Assembly (NCBI GenBank): GCA_023421505.1
Contig: JAEZTJ010000061.1
Coordinates: 1-59,224 of the forward strand
Length of the DNA: 59,224 bases
Reading direction: 5' to 3'
From: Bacillota bacterium
GTDB lineage: Bacteria; Bacillota; Clostridia; Lachnospirales; Lachnospiraceae
Made by a program: the position numbers and the translations under genes. Under the pieces are notes generated by a model. It was not told the origin of the DNA, ran no database searches, and was given only the letters and a program-made list of their open reading frames with translations. Every line of letters starts with the position of its first letter. The stretch's first letter is position 1. Shown here in pieces: positions 25,193-34,894 of the stretch.

Positions 25193-26290
25193 TTATAAAA
25201 CCTTTTCTAAAATATCTGCTATTCTTTTACTAGCAAAACCATCGCCATAAGGATTACTGCATTGTCTCATTTTTTCATATTCATTTTCATCGTCTAATAG
25301 TAATTTAAAATTATTATATATAGAAGCTTCATCTGTACCAACTAACTTTAGAGTACCTGCTTCTATTCCCTCTGGTCTTTCTGTTGTGTTTCTCATTACT
25401 AATACAGGTTTTCCCAGACTCGGAGCTTCTTCCTGAATACCTCCGCTGTCAGTTAAAATCAGGTAGGATTTTGCAAGAAAATTATGAAAGTCAATAACAT
25501 CAAGGGGTTCTATTATTTTAATTCTATCAATATGATCAAGAACTTCATAAGCAGCCTCTCTTACAATTGGATTCATATGAATAGGGTAAATTGCTTTAAT
25601 ATCAGGATACTCGTTAACTATTCTTTTTATTGCTCTAAACATATTCTTTAATGGTGCTCCAAGATTTTCACGTCTATGTGCTGTTATTATAATCAATCTA
25701 GAATCAGATGCCCATTCTAGATCTCTATGTGTATAATTCTGGCTTACTGTTATTTTTAATGCATCAATTGCCGTATTACCCGTAACATAGATTGACTCAG
25801 GATATTTACCTTCTTTTATCAGATTTCTTCTAGTACTTTCCGTGGGTGCAAATCTATATTTAGCAACAATATCAACTACTTGACGATTAAATTCCTCCGG
25901 ATACGGAGAATATAAGTTATTGGTTCTCAAACCGGCTTCAACATGTCCAACTGGAATTGAGAGATAGAAGCAAGCTAAAGCCGTAGCAAAGGTTGTTGAA
26001 GTATCACCATGCACCAGAACAATATCCGGTCTAACTTCTTCAAGTATCGTTTTTATACCGTTTAAAATATGAATAGTGATATCAAAGAGGGTTTGTCTGT
26101 TCTGCATGATAGACAGATTATAGTCAGGTATAATCTTAAAAACCTCTAATACCTGAGTCAGCATCTTTTTATGTTGTCCCGTAATGCATACGATTGTTTC
26201 AATATTATTACGCAGCTTTAATTCATTAATTAAAGGACACATTTTTATCGCTTCTGGTCTTGTACCAAATACTAAGAGCACTTTTTTCAT
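25193..26290 (-). CDS. wecB: UDP-N-acetylglucosamine 2-epimerase (non-hydrolysing)
   Basis: 365-residue enzyme interconverting UDP-GlcNAc and UDP-ManNAc in the cytosol. Family features: LLVFGTRPEAIKMCPLI at the N-terminus, VLVHGDTSTTFATALACF, GHVEAGLRTNNLYSPYPEE, ITAHRRENLG and LTDSGGIQEEAPSLGKPV. No hydrolysing or kinase domain is attached. It is the last gene of the polysaccharide locus, separated from the chain-length gene by 256 bp. No UDP-ManNAc dehydrogenase (WecC) is in the window, so the product is probably used as ManNAc itself. Confidence 0.95.
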   Translation of the reverse strand: MKKVLLVFGTRPEAIKMCPLINELKLRNNIETIVCITGQHKKMLTQVLEVFKIIPDYNLSIMQNRQTLFDITIHILNGIKTILEEVRPDIVLVHGDTSTTFATALACFYLSIPVGHVEAGLRTNNLYSPYPEEFNRQVVDIVAKYRFAPTESTRRNLIKEGKYPESIYVTGNTAIDALKITVSQNYTHRDLEWASDSRLIIITAHRRENLGAPLKNMFRAIKRIVNEYPDIKAIYPIHMNPIVREAAYEVLDHIDRIKIIEPLDVIDFHNFLAKSYLILTDSGGIQEEAPSLGKPVLVMRNTTERPEGIEAGTLKLVGTDEASIYNNFKLLLDDENEYEKMRQCSNPYGDGFASKRIADILEKVL

Positions 26291-26546
26291 TTCTGAATAC
26301 CTACGATTCTATTACACCTTAATAAATATTTCGCGAATTTATAAGAAAATAACATATGGATTTAATTCCTGTTGTTTATGGCTAACAATTATATTTATTC
26401 TGACTGTCTTACTATGGTCTTAACTTAGATACGTTGCTGTTAATGAATTTTCAATCTGTCATCCAATTGATCTCTTAGCCTGTCCGAGTATTGCACCTAA
26501 TTCTTATTGTTTCCGTAATTATATCAAACAATCTATTTATATTGAT

Positions 26547-27956
26547 TTAAATTAATATTACACCAACAACATCCTTACCTAAATCATTTATGTTATCTAA
26601 TTGTTTACCAATCTCATTATATGTTGACTTACCGATTTCCTCAACTAATACAATCGCATTACATTCCATTAACTTAATAATGGTATCTGCCGTATAATTA
26701 ATATTCCCGCTGGATACAAAACGGTATGATGAATCTTTTTCTATATTCGCAAGCTTTGTACATATATTATTTATTTTATCAATATCTGCTGCTCCTGATA
26801 TTATAATATTATGATTCTTTGTGTCTTTTGAATTTATTATTGCTTTTAAATTTGCATATATTCTTTCTATTGCTTCATCTTCTGCCATGTCCTTTTCAGA
26901 CGTACCTTCCAGTCTTTTTATAACTTTATCAATAAAACCAAAAAGACGCCTCTTACCTCTTTTATCAATCTTACCAAGTATCTTAAGCTTATAAACAGTT
27001 CGTAGATTTTTTAAATCATATAATCTATCACTCATTATATATATAAATATATAAACTAAGAATGCAATAAAACAACCAGCGATAAAACCAACAATTATAA
27101 ACTTAATCGAACTATTCATAATGATGCCACTTAGATCCGGAGCCTTTACTGGAGTTGATAAGTTATTCAGTTCATCTTGTTTTGTCTTCAAATTTGTTTC
27201 ATACCCAGCTAACGTCTGCTGATTATTTTTCTGCTTACTGTCAAGATCCAAATTAACCGTAGATTGAACAGAATAATCAATAATAGATAATGAGTGGTTT
27301 CCGATAATACTGCTAATACTATCCTTTTGCTGTTCGATATAATCTTTAATAATGCCGGCAATCTCTTCACATATTTTAAGATCTATATGAGCTACGAGAA
27401 TATAAAACATATTATTTTCAAAATCAAACGAAGTGGTAATAAGTTCTTTTAAATATTTCTTATCTATAGTAACTGATAGCTTATCATCCATATACTTAAT
27501 AATGTCATTACTTTGAGTTTTATTAATATATGCTTTAATGATACTATCACTGGTATCCATATTCTGATACGATAACTCAGGCATAATCTGGTAATCCGTG
27601 TCAACATAATAACTTATGCTCGCTAATTGCTCATTAAATGGGTTAATCTTCATCAATATAGAGTTTTCATTATACTCAATTAGATTGCTTATGCTATTCT
27701 GAAGATTATTTATTTCTGTTTCTAGTGTTTCTTTATTGATGTTATATGTATCTAACGCAGTCTTATAGGCTTTCTCCTGATCTCTTTTATTAACCTCATT
27801 ATTTAAGGTTCTATTTAACGAAAAATATCTATATCCTCCCAAAAGCAAAGACATAATAATTCCAAATAAAATTATTTTACGCCAACTATAAAACACCCTG
27901 AAAATTATAAGCTTTAAATCTAATTCTTTCTGTTGATTTAAATCATTATATTCCAT
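26547..27956 (-). CDS. Wzz-type chain-length protein with degenerate tyrosine-kinase-like C-terminus
   Basis: 469 residues. Membrane segments at about 28-45 and 284-308 enclose a long extracytoplasmic region with coiled-coil potential, the Wzz/CapA layout of polysaccharide co-polymerases that set chain length. After the second segment comes a cytosolic tail (about 350-469) with the overall fold pattern of BY-kinases. The Walker A position reads IIISGAADIDKI (384-395) with no GKS/T, and no tyrosine cluster follows; the terminal strand NAIVLVEEIGKSTYNEIG resembles CapB. The start is the ATG at 27956 behind GAGGAGGATAAAGGA. No separate active kinase gene is in the locus. Confidence 0.8.
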   Translation of the reverse strand: MEYNDLNQQKELDLKLIIFRVFYSWRKIILFGIIMSLLLGGYRYFSLNRTLNNEVNKRDQEKAYKTALDTYNINKETLETEINNLQNSISNLIEYNENSILMKINPFNEQLASISYYVDTDYQIMPELSYQNMDTSDSIIKAYINKTQSNDIIKYMDDKLSVTIDKKYLKELITTSFDFENNMFYILVAHIDLKICEEIAGIIKDYIEQQKDSISSIIGNHSLSIIDYSVQSTVNLDLDSKQKNNQQTLAGYETNLKTKQDELNNLSTPVKAPDLSGIIMNSSIKFIIVGFIAGCFIAFLVYIFIYIMSDRLYDLKNLRTVYKLKILGKIDKRGKRRLFGFIDKVIKRLEGTSEKDMAEDEAIERIYANLKAIINSKDTKNHNIIISGAADIDKINNICTKLANIEKDSSYRFVSSGNINYTADTIIKLMECNAIVLVEEIGKSTYNEIGKQLDNINDLGKDVVGVILI

Positions 27957-28145
27957 TCCTTTATCCTCCTCATACCTTCGTATAAATCTCATCTTTATAA
28001 TTGATTTAACAAATACCTTAATGTGACTATGTGATTATCAAATATTATAAACTAAACTTTTTCTTCTGAACAAAGAATAGACCTCCTTACTTTGGTATGA
28101 TCATCATTATTTACAGCTTATCCTGTCAGTTTTCCAGGATAATAA

Positions 28146-29618
28146 TTATGTATTAGTTTTTTTATGATTATGACCTTTTAATTTGTTTAAGCCTTCCATT
28201 ATTAATCCATATACTAAAGGTTCCTTTTGTATCAATAGAATCATTCCATATAGACCAAAAAAAGCTGTTGCAGATAACACGAGACTCATAAACACTGAAT
28301 GTATATATATTCTTTTAAAAAGAATGATTCCGATTGATGACATTATACTTGATATAATAACAAATCTTAATCTATTATTTTTCATAATTTCGATAAGAAA
28401 ATCTTTCAAAAAGGCTATTTGCGTTACCAGAACAGTGAATTCTGCAATTAGGGTTCCTAAAGCTGCACCGGCAGCACCCATTTTCGGAATAAAAATTATA
28501 TTAAATAGAATATCTGTTAGAGCTCCAACTATTACCGATATTAGTACACATTTCTCCCTGTTCTGAGGGACAAGAACCTGTATACCCAGTATATTGGTCA
28601 AACCTACAAAAATTATCGTCGGAGTTATAATCTGCATTGCAGGAACTGAACCCAAAAAATTCATTCCAGATAAAAGAATAATTACTTCTTTTGAAAAGGA
28701 AACAAAATATATAGTCAGCGGTAATGATAATATCAATACAAAATTAATTGCTTTTGCAGTAATTTTTTTAAACTCGTCCATTTGATTTGTTTTGATCAAA
28801 AAAGACATCCTGGGTAATAAAACTGTTCCAAGTGAAGCTACCAAACTTGTTAAAATAGCTCTTATTTTGATCGCAGCATTATATAGTCCAACCTCATTAT
28901 CTCCTTTTATAAATCCTAACATAGTAGCATCAAGATTTAAGTAAATACTTGTTGCTACCGTCATCGCGAAAAAAGTAAGAATTGGTTTAACATGCTGCTT
29001 AATATTATAGTTTTTAAATGGTTTAATATAAATATATTTTCTTATATTAATAATATTAAGAATATAAGAACCAGAGCTGGCAAATACAGTAATCGCAGCA
29101 TAAATTACATAATTTTCTATTTTATGTACAAATAAGAACATCAAAATAATTGATAGAACTTTAAATACTATGGATCTTACAGTAATATAGGCATACTGTT
29201 CCAGCGCTGAGTAAAGCCAGTTCATACCAAAGGTGTTTAATATAATACCGCTGCCCGTAACCATTAATAAAACTCTGTAATTTTCAAACTTAGCTATTGT
29301 AAAAATAGAGATAAATAAAGCTATATATGTTATTATTGTGGTAGTCACATTTATAATGAATAATTCATGAACTGTTTTTGACAACTCTTCTTTATTATTT
29401 CTTACTTTTGCACAGGCTCTGATACCATATGTTGGTATTCCAAGCATAGCTACCATAGAAAAATATGATATGATCGAGGCAGCAAATGCAATTTTTCCAT
29501 TCCCTTCCGGTAATAGAATTCTTGATATATAAGGAAAGGTAATAAGAGGGAATATAAATGTTGATGCCATTAAAATAAAATTCATTATAAAGTTAAATTT
29601 CACAGATCGTATTTTCAT
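28146..29618 (-). CDS. wzx: Wzx-type polysaccharide flippase
   Basis: 490-residue MOP-superfamily protein with about 12-14 hydrophobic helices, beginning with MKIRSVKFNFIMNFILMAST and FPYISRILLPEGNGKIAFA, a very common start in Wzx proteins. Such proteins move undecaprenyl-linked repeat units across the membrane. ASLGTVLLPRMSFLI and GAAGAALGTLIAEF are also family-like. It sits between the GT4 gene and the chain-length gene. Together with the EpsG-like polymerase it indicates a Wzx/Wzy-dependent pathway. Confidence 0.92.
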   Translation of the reverse strand: MKIRSVKFNFIMNFILMASTFIFPLITFPYISRILLPEGNGKIAFAASIISYFSMVAMLGIPTYGIRACAKVRNNKEELSKTVHELFIINVTTTIITYIALFISIFTIAKFENYRVLLMVTGSGIILNTFGMNWLYSALEQYAYITVRSIVFKVLSIILMFLFVHKIENYVIYAAITVFASSGSYILNIINIRKYIYIKPFKNYNIKQHVKPILTFFAMTVATSIYLNLDATMLGFIKGDNEVGLYNAAIKIRAILTSLVASLGTVLLPRMSFLIKTNQMDEFKKITAKAINFVLILSLPLTIYFVSFSKEVIILLSGMNFLGSVPAMQIITPTIIFVGLTNILGIQVLVPQNREKCVLISVIVGALTDILFNIIFIPKMGAAGAALGTLIAEFTVLVTQIAFLKDFLIEIMKNNRLRFVIISSIMSSIGIILFKRIYIHSVFMSLVLSATAFFGLYGMILLIQKEPLVYGLIMEGLNKLKGHNHKKTNT

Positions 29619-29694
29619 CTCTTATTAAATTTCCTTCCATAACCGTTCTTAGATTTCATTTATAATGCTATTTGTACCTGTCATTAGCATGAAT

Positions 29695-30927
29695 CTATTC
29701 ATTCATTAAAATCGTATTATATATAGAATCAAGTTCTTGAAAATGCTCGTTGAAATTTGTTGTTCTATGAATATTCAGTTTCATTCTTTCTATTTCACTC
29801 CAAGATAAATTATTAAGATAATTAATCATTTCATTTATTTCATTATCACTATAAGGATTAAAAATATAACCATTATCAAAGTTAACAAAATCAGGTATTC
29901 CACCCATTTTCGTTCCTAAAACTGGTACATTATAATTTAATAACTCCATGACAACTTGAGGTCCATTGTCTTCCCAAACAGATAATACCATACCTAAATC
30001 TACATCAGCTAACAATTTTTCTAAATCATTTTGGTTATATCTCCCATGATAGATCATTCCATGTTTCTCACATCTTGGTAAATAATAAGTATCAGCTCCA
30101 CCATAAAAATGAAATTCAACATTATCATTATTTACTTGTGAAAGAATTTTCAGTAAGATATCCCCACCTTTCTCCTTAGTAAGGGTACCAATTGCAGCTA
30201 TATTAATCTTTTGTCTATTTTTTATTGTAGGTATATATTTTTTATACTTGTCTGCAGAAATATTTCCTATGTGGACAACCCTATAGTTATTTCTAAAATT
30301 CGAAGTTTCATAGATTTGCTTTACTCTGTTTGAAACCGGAAGTAATATTGATGCATTTTCCAATAATTCCTTAAACTTTCCAAATCTTATATCAGTTATT
30401 TTTTGTTTCATTCTTGGATATCTAATATTTTTTTTAAATTTTATATTTACATATTCTCTACTTTTTCTCAATAAATTATAAGTATCAAGCATACTAATAC
30501 AATTTTCACATCTATGCTTGTCATATTTGATACAAACTTGATCATTAATAAACATTTTTATACGTGGGCAAATATAGTAATAATCATGTAAACTAATAAC
30601 GTAATTCTTATTTTTAAGAATCTTATATATATTCCAATCAAGATTAAGCATCATGTGAATATGAATGATATCGAAATGTTCAGCATCTATTATTTGTTGT
30701 AATTGATTTAGTCCTTTATGGTTAACGATTTTTCCTAGAGTAAAAGCTTTCATTGAATTAGGTTTTAAGTTAATATAGTGAAAAGGATAATTATGAGTAT
30801 CTGTATCTCCAAGCACATATACATCATAACCTTTATTATATTGTATTTCAGCTAATTGACGTACATAATTAGTTATTCCTCCTTGAAAAGAGAGTGGAAA
30901 ACCAGTTGATATGTGTAATATTTTCAT
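29695..30927 (-). CDS. Glycosyltransferase family 4
   Basis: 410-residue GT-B fold enzyme. The N-terminal domain begins MKILHISTGFPLSFQGGITN, with the glycine-rich acceptor loop. The C-terminal sugar-nucleotide domain has IAAIGTLTKEKGGDILLKI, FHFYGGAD and the E-x7-E-like DNGPQVVMELLNYNVPVLG. It would add one sugar of the repeat unit on the cytosolic face; donor and acceptor cannot be read from the sequence. A Cys-rich patch (CPRIKMF, CIKYDKHRCENCISML) in the N-terminal half is unusual and also occurs in some capsule GT4 enzymes. Confidence 0.9.
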   Translation of the reverse strand: MKILHISTGFPLSFQGGITNYVRQLAEIQYNKGYDVYVLGDTDTHNYPFHYINLKPNSMKAFTLGKIVNHKGLNQLQQIIDAEHFDIIHIHMMLNLDWNIYKILKNKNYVISLHDYYYICPRIKMFINDQVCIKYDKHRCENCISMLDTYNLLRKSREYVNIKFKKNIRYPRMKQKITDIRFGKFKELLENASILLPVSNRVKQIYETSNFRNNYRVVHIGNISADKYKKYIPTIKNRQKINIAAIGTLTKEKGGDILLKILSQVNNDNVEFHFYGGADTYYLPRCEKHGMIYHGRYNQNDLEKLLADVDLGMVLSVWEDNGPQVVMELLNYNVPVLGTKMGGIPDFVNFDNGYIFNPYSDNEINEMINYLNNLSWSEIERMKLNIHRTTNFNEHFQELDSIYNTILMNE

Positions 30928-30950
30928 AGGACCTCCATTAAATAAATAGT

Positions 30951-31601
30951 TTAACTCTCGTTACTTACTTCAAGACTTTTTAATATATCATCTATATTAG
31001 TCGAATTAATTTCTGTATATAAGATATCAATATTATTCTTTATCTTGTTTGAATCTAATTTTGAAAAATCAACTTTTAATAATTTCTCTATTACTTCATT
31101 TTCAAAACGGTACTTAATTATTCTAGCCGGATTACCACCTACAATAGTATAAGGAGGGACATCTTTCGTTACAACACTTCCCGCTGCTACTATTGCTCCT
31201 TGATGAATGGTAACGCCTGAAAGTATAATAGCACCATGCCCAATCCAAACGTCATCGCAAATCTTTATTTCACCTTTCGAAATAGCTTCATATTCTTCAT
31301 GACATATATACACTTTAAAAGGAAATGTTGATAACCCTTTAAAAAAATGCTCACCGCCTAACAGAAAATAGACATCTGTTGAAATTGAACAATAGCTTCC
31401 AATTGTCAATTTTTCTTTTGGATTTCCATAAGAATGAATAACATTTAAAAGACCGTAAGTATAATTGCCCACATTCACTCTAGATATATCAAAAATATTC
31501 GCCACATATGTATCATTGTCGTAATTCTTTTTACGCCATTTACGTTTGAATAAATATAATTCTGTCTTGTTTTTAATTATTCTAATCAATGTTGAAAGCA
31601 T
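30951..31601 (-). CDS. Hexapeptide-repeat O-acetyltransferase (CatB/WbbJ-like)
   Basis: 216 residues with a left-handed beta-helix built from hexapeptide repeats, for example VWIGHGAIILSGVTIHQGA and IVAAGSVVTKDVPPYTIVGG, the latter being the hallmark of CatB/LacA-type acetyltransferases. IGSYCSISTDV and FLLGGEHFFKGLSTFPF are typical of xenobiotic/sugar acetyltransferases. It probably O-acetylates a sugar of the polysaccharide repeat from acetyl-CoA. The gene lies between the GT4 and WbsX-like genes with short gaps. Confidence 0.88.
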   Translation of the reverse strand: MLSTLIRIIKNKTELYLFKRKWRKKNYDNDTYVANIFDISRVNVGNYTYGLLNVIHSYGNPKEKLTIGSYCSISTDVYFLLGGEHFFKGLSTFPFKVYICHEEYEAISKGEIKICDDVWIGHGAIILSGVTIHQGAIVAAGSVVTKDVPPYTIVGGNPARIIKYRFENEVIEKLLKVDFSKLDSNKIKNNIDILYTEINSTNIDDILKSLEVSNES

Positions 31602-31620
31602 ATTATTACCTCATTATATT

Positions 31621-32718
31621 TTATAATTCACCATTTTCCTCAAGTGCTTCTTTAACAGCTTCTAGCATTTTATACCCATTTCGCGTATCTGGTTCCAAAT
31701 AACCACTTTCGCCCCATTCATTCCAAGCAAATAAAAAAATCATATCTTTTTTGTATACATCTTTTGTATGTTTAATTTGTTGAGTCAGAAAAAACTTAAA
31801 TTTCTCAGGACTAACACCTAATATTAAACTACCACGATTTTTATGACGAGGAGAATTATCCCAATCAACAAAAGCTCCTGGTATCATCTTATTATCTAGA
31901 GGGGTTCTATTTAGTATCCTATTCCAAACTTTATCATAATCAAGAGTCATAGATGTAAGTTTACATCTTAGAGGAGGAATTTTTTCTGCAAGTATATTTA
32001 ATCCTCGAATAACTTTATATTTAGTCGTTGTTAATTCTTCTTTATTGGCAATATTAGGCTGATATTCAATTCCAAAATCAAATAATTCGCCTGTAGAATA
32101 ATTCAAATGATTATATGAGCCGTCCTGATAAATTAATGTAATTCCTTCTAATCCATTATCATGTGCTAATTTTTCCCATACAGTAATCATATCTTCTAAG
32201 CATGAAATATTTTGAGGTAAGTAAATAATAAAAATAGGTTTATTATTTATTCGAATGTATCTTTTATCCTTGAAAAAGGGTAAAAGGTAATAAAAATGCT
32301 TTATCCATTCCTCTTGATCTCCATAAGTTTGTTTTAATAATATCTCCTTACTTTTATTAGCCCAGGCTCTGCTAAAGTCATGATTTGCCCAGCAAAGGCA
32401 AAAAGGAATATCAACTGATGGATTTTGTAACATTAAGTCCGTTGGTTTATGCATTAACTGAACATTCTCAAACCAATAATGATAGTGGCAGAAACCATAG
32501 ATACCATATTTTTTAGCTATCTCAGCCTGCCATTCTAAGCTTTTTAATTCAGTTAAATCATAATAATTTTCGTTAAGAGGAACTCTTGGCTGACTATGTC
32601 CTTTAAATAAGGGGGTTGCACTTCTTACACTATTCCACTCTGTAAATCCCTTACCCCACCATTTATCATTCTCAGGGAATGTATGATATTGTGGTAAATA
32701 AAACGCAATGATTTTCAT
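31621..32718 (-). CDS. WbsX-like protein (GH99-related family)
   Basis: 365 residues, with MKIIAFYLPQYHTFPENDKW and WWGKGFTEWNSVRSATPLF at the N-terminus, FCHYHYWFEN, LCWANHDFSRAWAN and FLFAWNEWGESGYLEPD: the complete signature of the WbsX family found in O-antigen and capsule loci. It is related to glycoside hydrolase family 99 but often annotated as a glycosyltransferase. No signal peptide is seen, so it acts in the cytosol. The precise reaction is unknown. Confidence 0.85.
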   Translation of the reverse strand: MKIIAFYLPQYHTFPENDKWWGKGFTEWNSVRSATPLFKGHSQPRVPLNENYYDLTELKSLEWQAEIAKKYGIYGFCHYHYWFENVQLMHKPTDLMLQNPSVDIPFCLCWANHDFSRAWANKSKEILLKQTYGDQEEWIKHFYYLLPFFKDKRYIRINNKPIFIIYLPQNISCLEDMITVWEKLAHDNGLEGITLIYQDGSYNHLNYSTGELFDFGIEYQPNIANKEELTTTKYKVIRGLNILAEKIPPLRCKLTSMTLDYDKVWNRILNRTPLDNKMIPGAFVDWDNSPRHKNRGSLILGVSPEKFKFFLTQQIKHTKDVYKKDMIFLFAWNEWGESGYLEPDTRNGYKMLEAVKEALEENGEL

Positions 32719-32747
32719 CTTTTTATCCTTTCAAAATTAGTTATTAT

Positions 32748-33863
32748 TCATTGATTATTATATAATGGCTTAAAAATACTTTGATAAGGATATACCTCAT
32801 TAGACTTCATTAGAATAAACATGATAAAATAATAACATATATACCATAAAATTATCCCTATAGTTAATGCCATCTTATCTCTTTTATTATTTACATTCTT
32901 TATTATATATGGAATTATAATTATCTGTGAAATTGATACATATACTGCCAATCTGTCTATATATCTAATATAGTTACCCATAATTTGTATAGGTATTTGT
33001 ATAAACATTAATTTATAAAATAATTCAAAACGATAATTTAATCTTAAAACATTATTTCGATAAAGAATCATAATGAATAGTATAGGAATAATGTATAAAA
33101 GAAATAGATAGTTTATATTACTTTTCATTGATAAATATTCATTATATATACCAAATGCACTTATAATTCTGTAAATAAGACTCATAAAAATTGGTATAAT
33201 TACAGGTGACAACACCATAATGGAATAAAACAGTATATGAAAAACTGAATTTTCCTTTTTTCTTTTTAATGGGCATAAAAAATAAAAGCTTATAGCTATT
33301 AATGCAGAATTATGAAACAAAAAAGCAATTATGACAAATAGTAAATATCGTTTAAAATCCTTATTTAATATATATTTAAATGAATAAAAAATTATTGAAA
33401 TAGCTATCATTTGTCTCATTGCATTAAATGATATATGGTAGAATACCATATAATAAATGAAAATTGATAATGATAAAGAAATCTCTTTTTTATAATATTC
33501 AATACCTTTAGAGATAAAAACAAGTGTCATTAATGAATATAAAAAAAACATTCCTATTTCATTCTTAAAAATGATATAAGAGATATAATATGTTATTATA
33601 TTTAAAGGTTCTTGGTAATAATGAAATATTAAAGATAATGAAAATCTCGAACTAACATCATTAAATATTTCAATATAAGTAAAGTAATCTGTACCTATAC
33701 CATAACGAATCGTAGCAATGATTAAGGTTGGAGTATAACATAAAAACAAAAGCAAAAAATTTGTTCTAAAATTCTTAATTTTCATATAATTATTTTGATA
33801 TAAATAAAATAAGAATATGGACACTCCAAAAGATGTAAAATATGTTAGTATCGATATCATCAT
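32748..33863 (-). CDS. EpsG-family polysaccharide polymerase (Wzy-like)
   Basis: About 371 residues, almost entirely hydrophobic, with roughly ten membrane segments. RYGIGTDYFTYIEIFN near residue 60 is the EpsG signature (R-x-G-x-G-x-D-Y), and MRQMIAISIIFYSF follows. EpsG/Wzy enzymes join lipid-linked repeat units outside the membrane. The frame opens at a TTG (33884), but the ATG at 33863 after AAGGTGG is the better start. The gene is strikingly AT-rich even for this locus, as is usual for wzy genes. Confidence 0.85.
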   Translation of the reverse strand: MMISILTYFTSFGVSIFLFYLYQNNYMKIKNFRTNFLLLFLCYTPTLIIATIRYGIGTDYFTYIEIFNDVSSRFSLSLIFHYYQEPLNIITYYISYIIFKNEIGMFFLYSLMTLVFISKGIEYYKKEISLSLSIFIYYMVFYHISFNAMRQMIAISIIFYSFKYILNKDFKRYLLFVIIAFLFHNSALIAISFYFLCPLKRKKENSVFHILFYSIMVLSPVIIPIFMSLIYRIISAFGIYNEYLSMKSNINYLFLLYIIPILFIMILYRNNVLRLNYRFELFYKLMFIQIPIQIMGNYIRYIDRLAVYVSISQIIIIPYIIKNVNNKRDKMALTIGIILWYICYYFIMFILMKSNEVYPYQSIFKPLYNNQ

Positions 33864-33892
33864 AATATAGCCACCTTTATCCAATTGTAAAT

Positions 33893-34894
33893 TTATCTTC
33901 TTTTTAATTTAGCAATAAACCAATAAAAAAAATAAGGATTAATCAAATAGAATAATGCTGTTAACTTAATTAAAAGACTATTAGATCTTTTCATCATATT
34001 TTGCATAGAGACTTTTATATTATATAAATCAATTAATTTTTGGTAATCATCTTTATTATCTGAATAAGCAAAATCTTTCATTATAGCCCAAATAGTTCTG
34101 TCAAACATATAATTTTTATATATTATATAATATTCATCATTATATTTTAACAAGTAATCTTCTACTCTCTTAACAGAATCTAAAGCATTAGTTATATTCC
34201 AATTAATATTATTTACGGCTGAATTAGGATTATCATAATATCCATATAGTTTTAAATTTAAGAATATACCATTTCTACAATGACTTAGATATTTCCATGT
34301 AAACTCCAAATCTTCACCATATTTACATTTATCTTCAAATTTAATATTATATTTTTCTAATATATCTCTCTTATACAAAAAATTTACAAATGCACAAGGT
34401 CCCTTTCTATACATAAAATAAGTCATTAATTGTTCATGATTAAGATGTTTTATTTTACCAAATTTACTATTATTGCTTTTTAATTCTTCTATATTTCTTG
34501 TATAGCTACAAAAAATAGTATCTACATCATATTTTGTAAATATTGTATATAACGTATTTAGAAAATTTTTATGATAAACATCATCAGAATCTAAGAATAC
34601 GATATAATTACCTTTGGAAATTTCTAAGCCAACATTCCGAGCAATACTTACACCGGAATTTTTTTGTACTTTATATTGAATATTTAATTTACTATTCGTT
34701 ATAAATTTTTTAATAACAATATCACTATTATCAAAAGAACCATCATTTACTATGATTACTTCAAAATTATTAAATTGTTGATCCTCTAACGAATTCAAAG
34801 TTTTTAAAATTGTTTTTCCAGCATTAAAACATGGAACTATTACAGATATAATTGGATCTGTCTTACTAAATAGATTTGGAATATTATCAATCAT
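33893..34894 (-). CDS. Glycosyltransferase family 2 (A)
   Basis: About 333-residue GT-A enzyme. ISVIVPCFNAGKTILKTLNS starts the nucleotide-binding fold and VFLDSDDVYH carries the metal-binding DxD. RKGPCAFVNFLYKRDILEKY and YGEDLEFTWKYLSHC match the capsule/teichoic-type GT2 group. The C-terminus has a hydrophobic segment (LTALFYLINPYFFYWFI) that could tie it to the membrane. It overlaps the stop of the preceding GT2 gene by 8 nt, with GAGGA in that gene's last codons serving as its ribosome binding site. Confidence 0.9.
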   Translation of the reverse strand: MIDNIPNLFSKTDPIISVIVPCFNAGKTILKTLNSLEDQQFNNFEVIIVNDGSFDNSDIVIKKFITNSKLNIQYKVQKNSGVSIARNVGLEISKGNYIVFLDSDDVYHKNFLNTLYTIFTKYDVDTIFCSYTRNIEELKSNNSKFGKIKHLNHEQLMTYFMYRKGPCAFVNFLYKRDILEKYNIKFEDKCKYGEDLEFTWKYLSHCRNGIFLNLKLYGYYDNPNSAVNNINWNITNALDSVKRVEDYLLKYNDEYYIIYKNYMFDRTIWAIMKDFAYSDNKDDYQKLIDLYNIKVSMQNMMKRSNSLLIKLTALFYLINPYFFYWFIAKLKRR

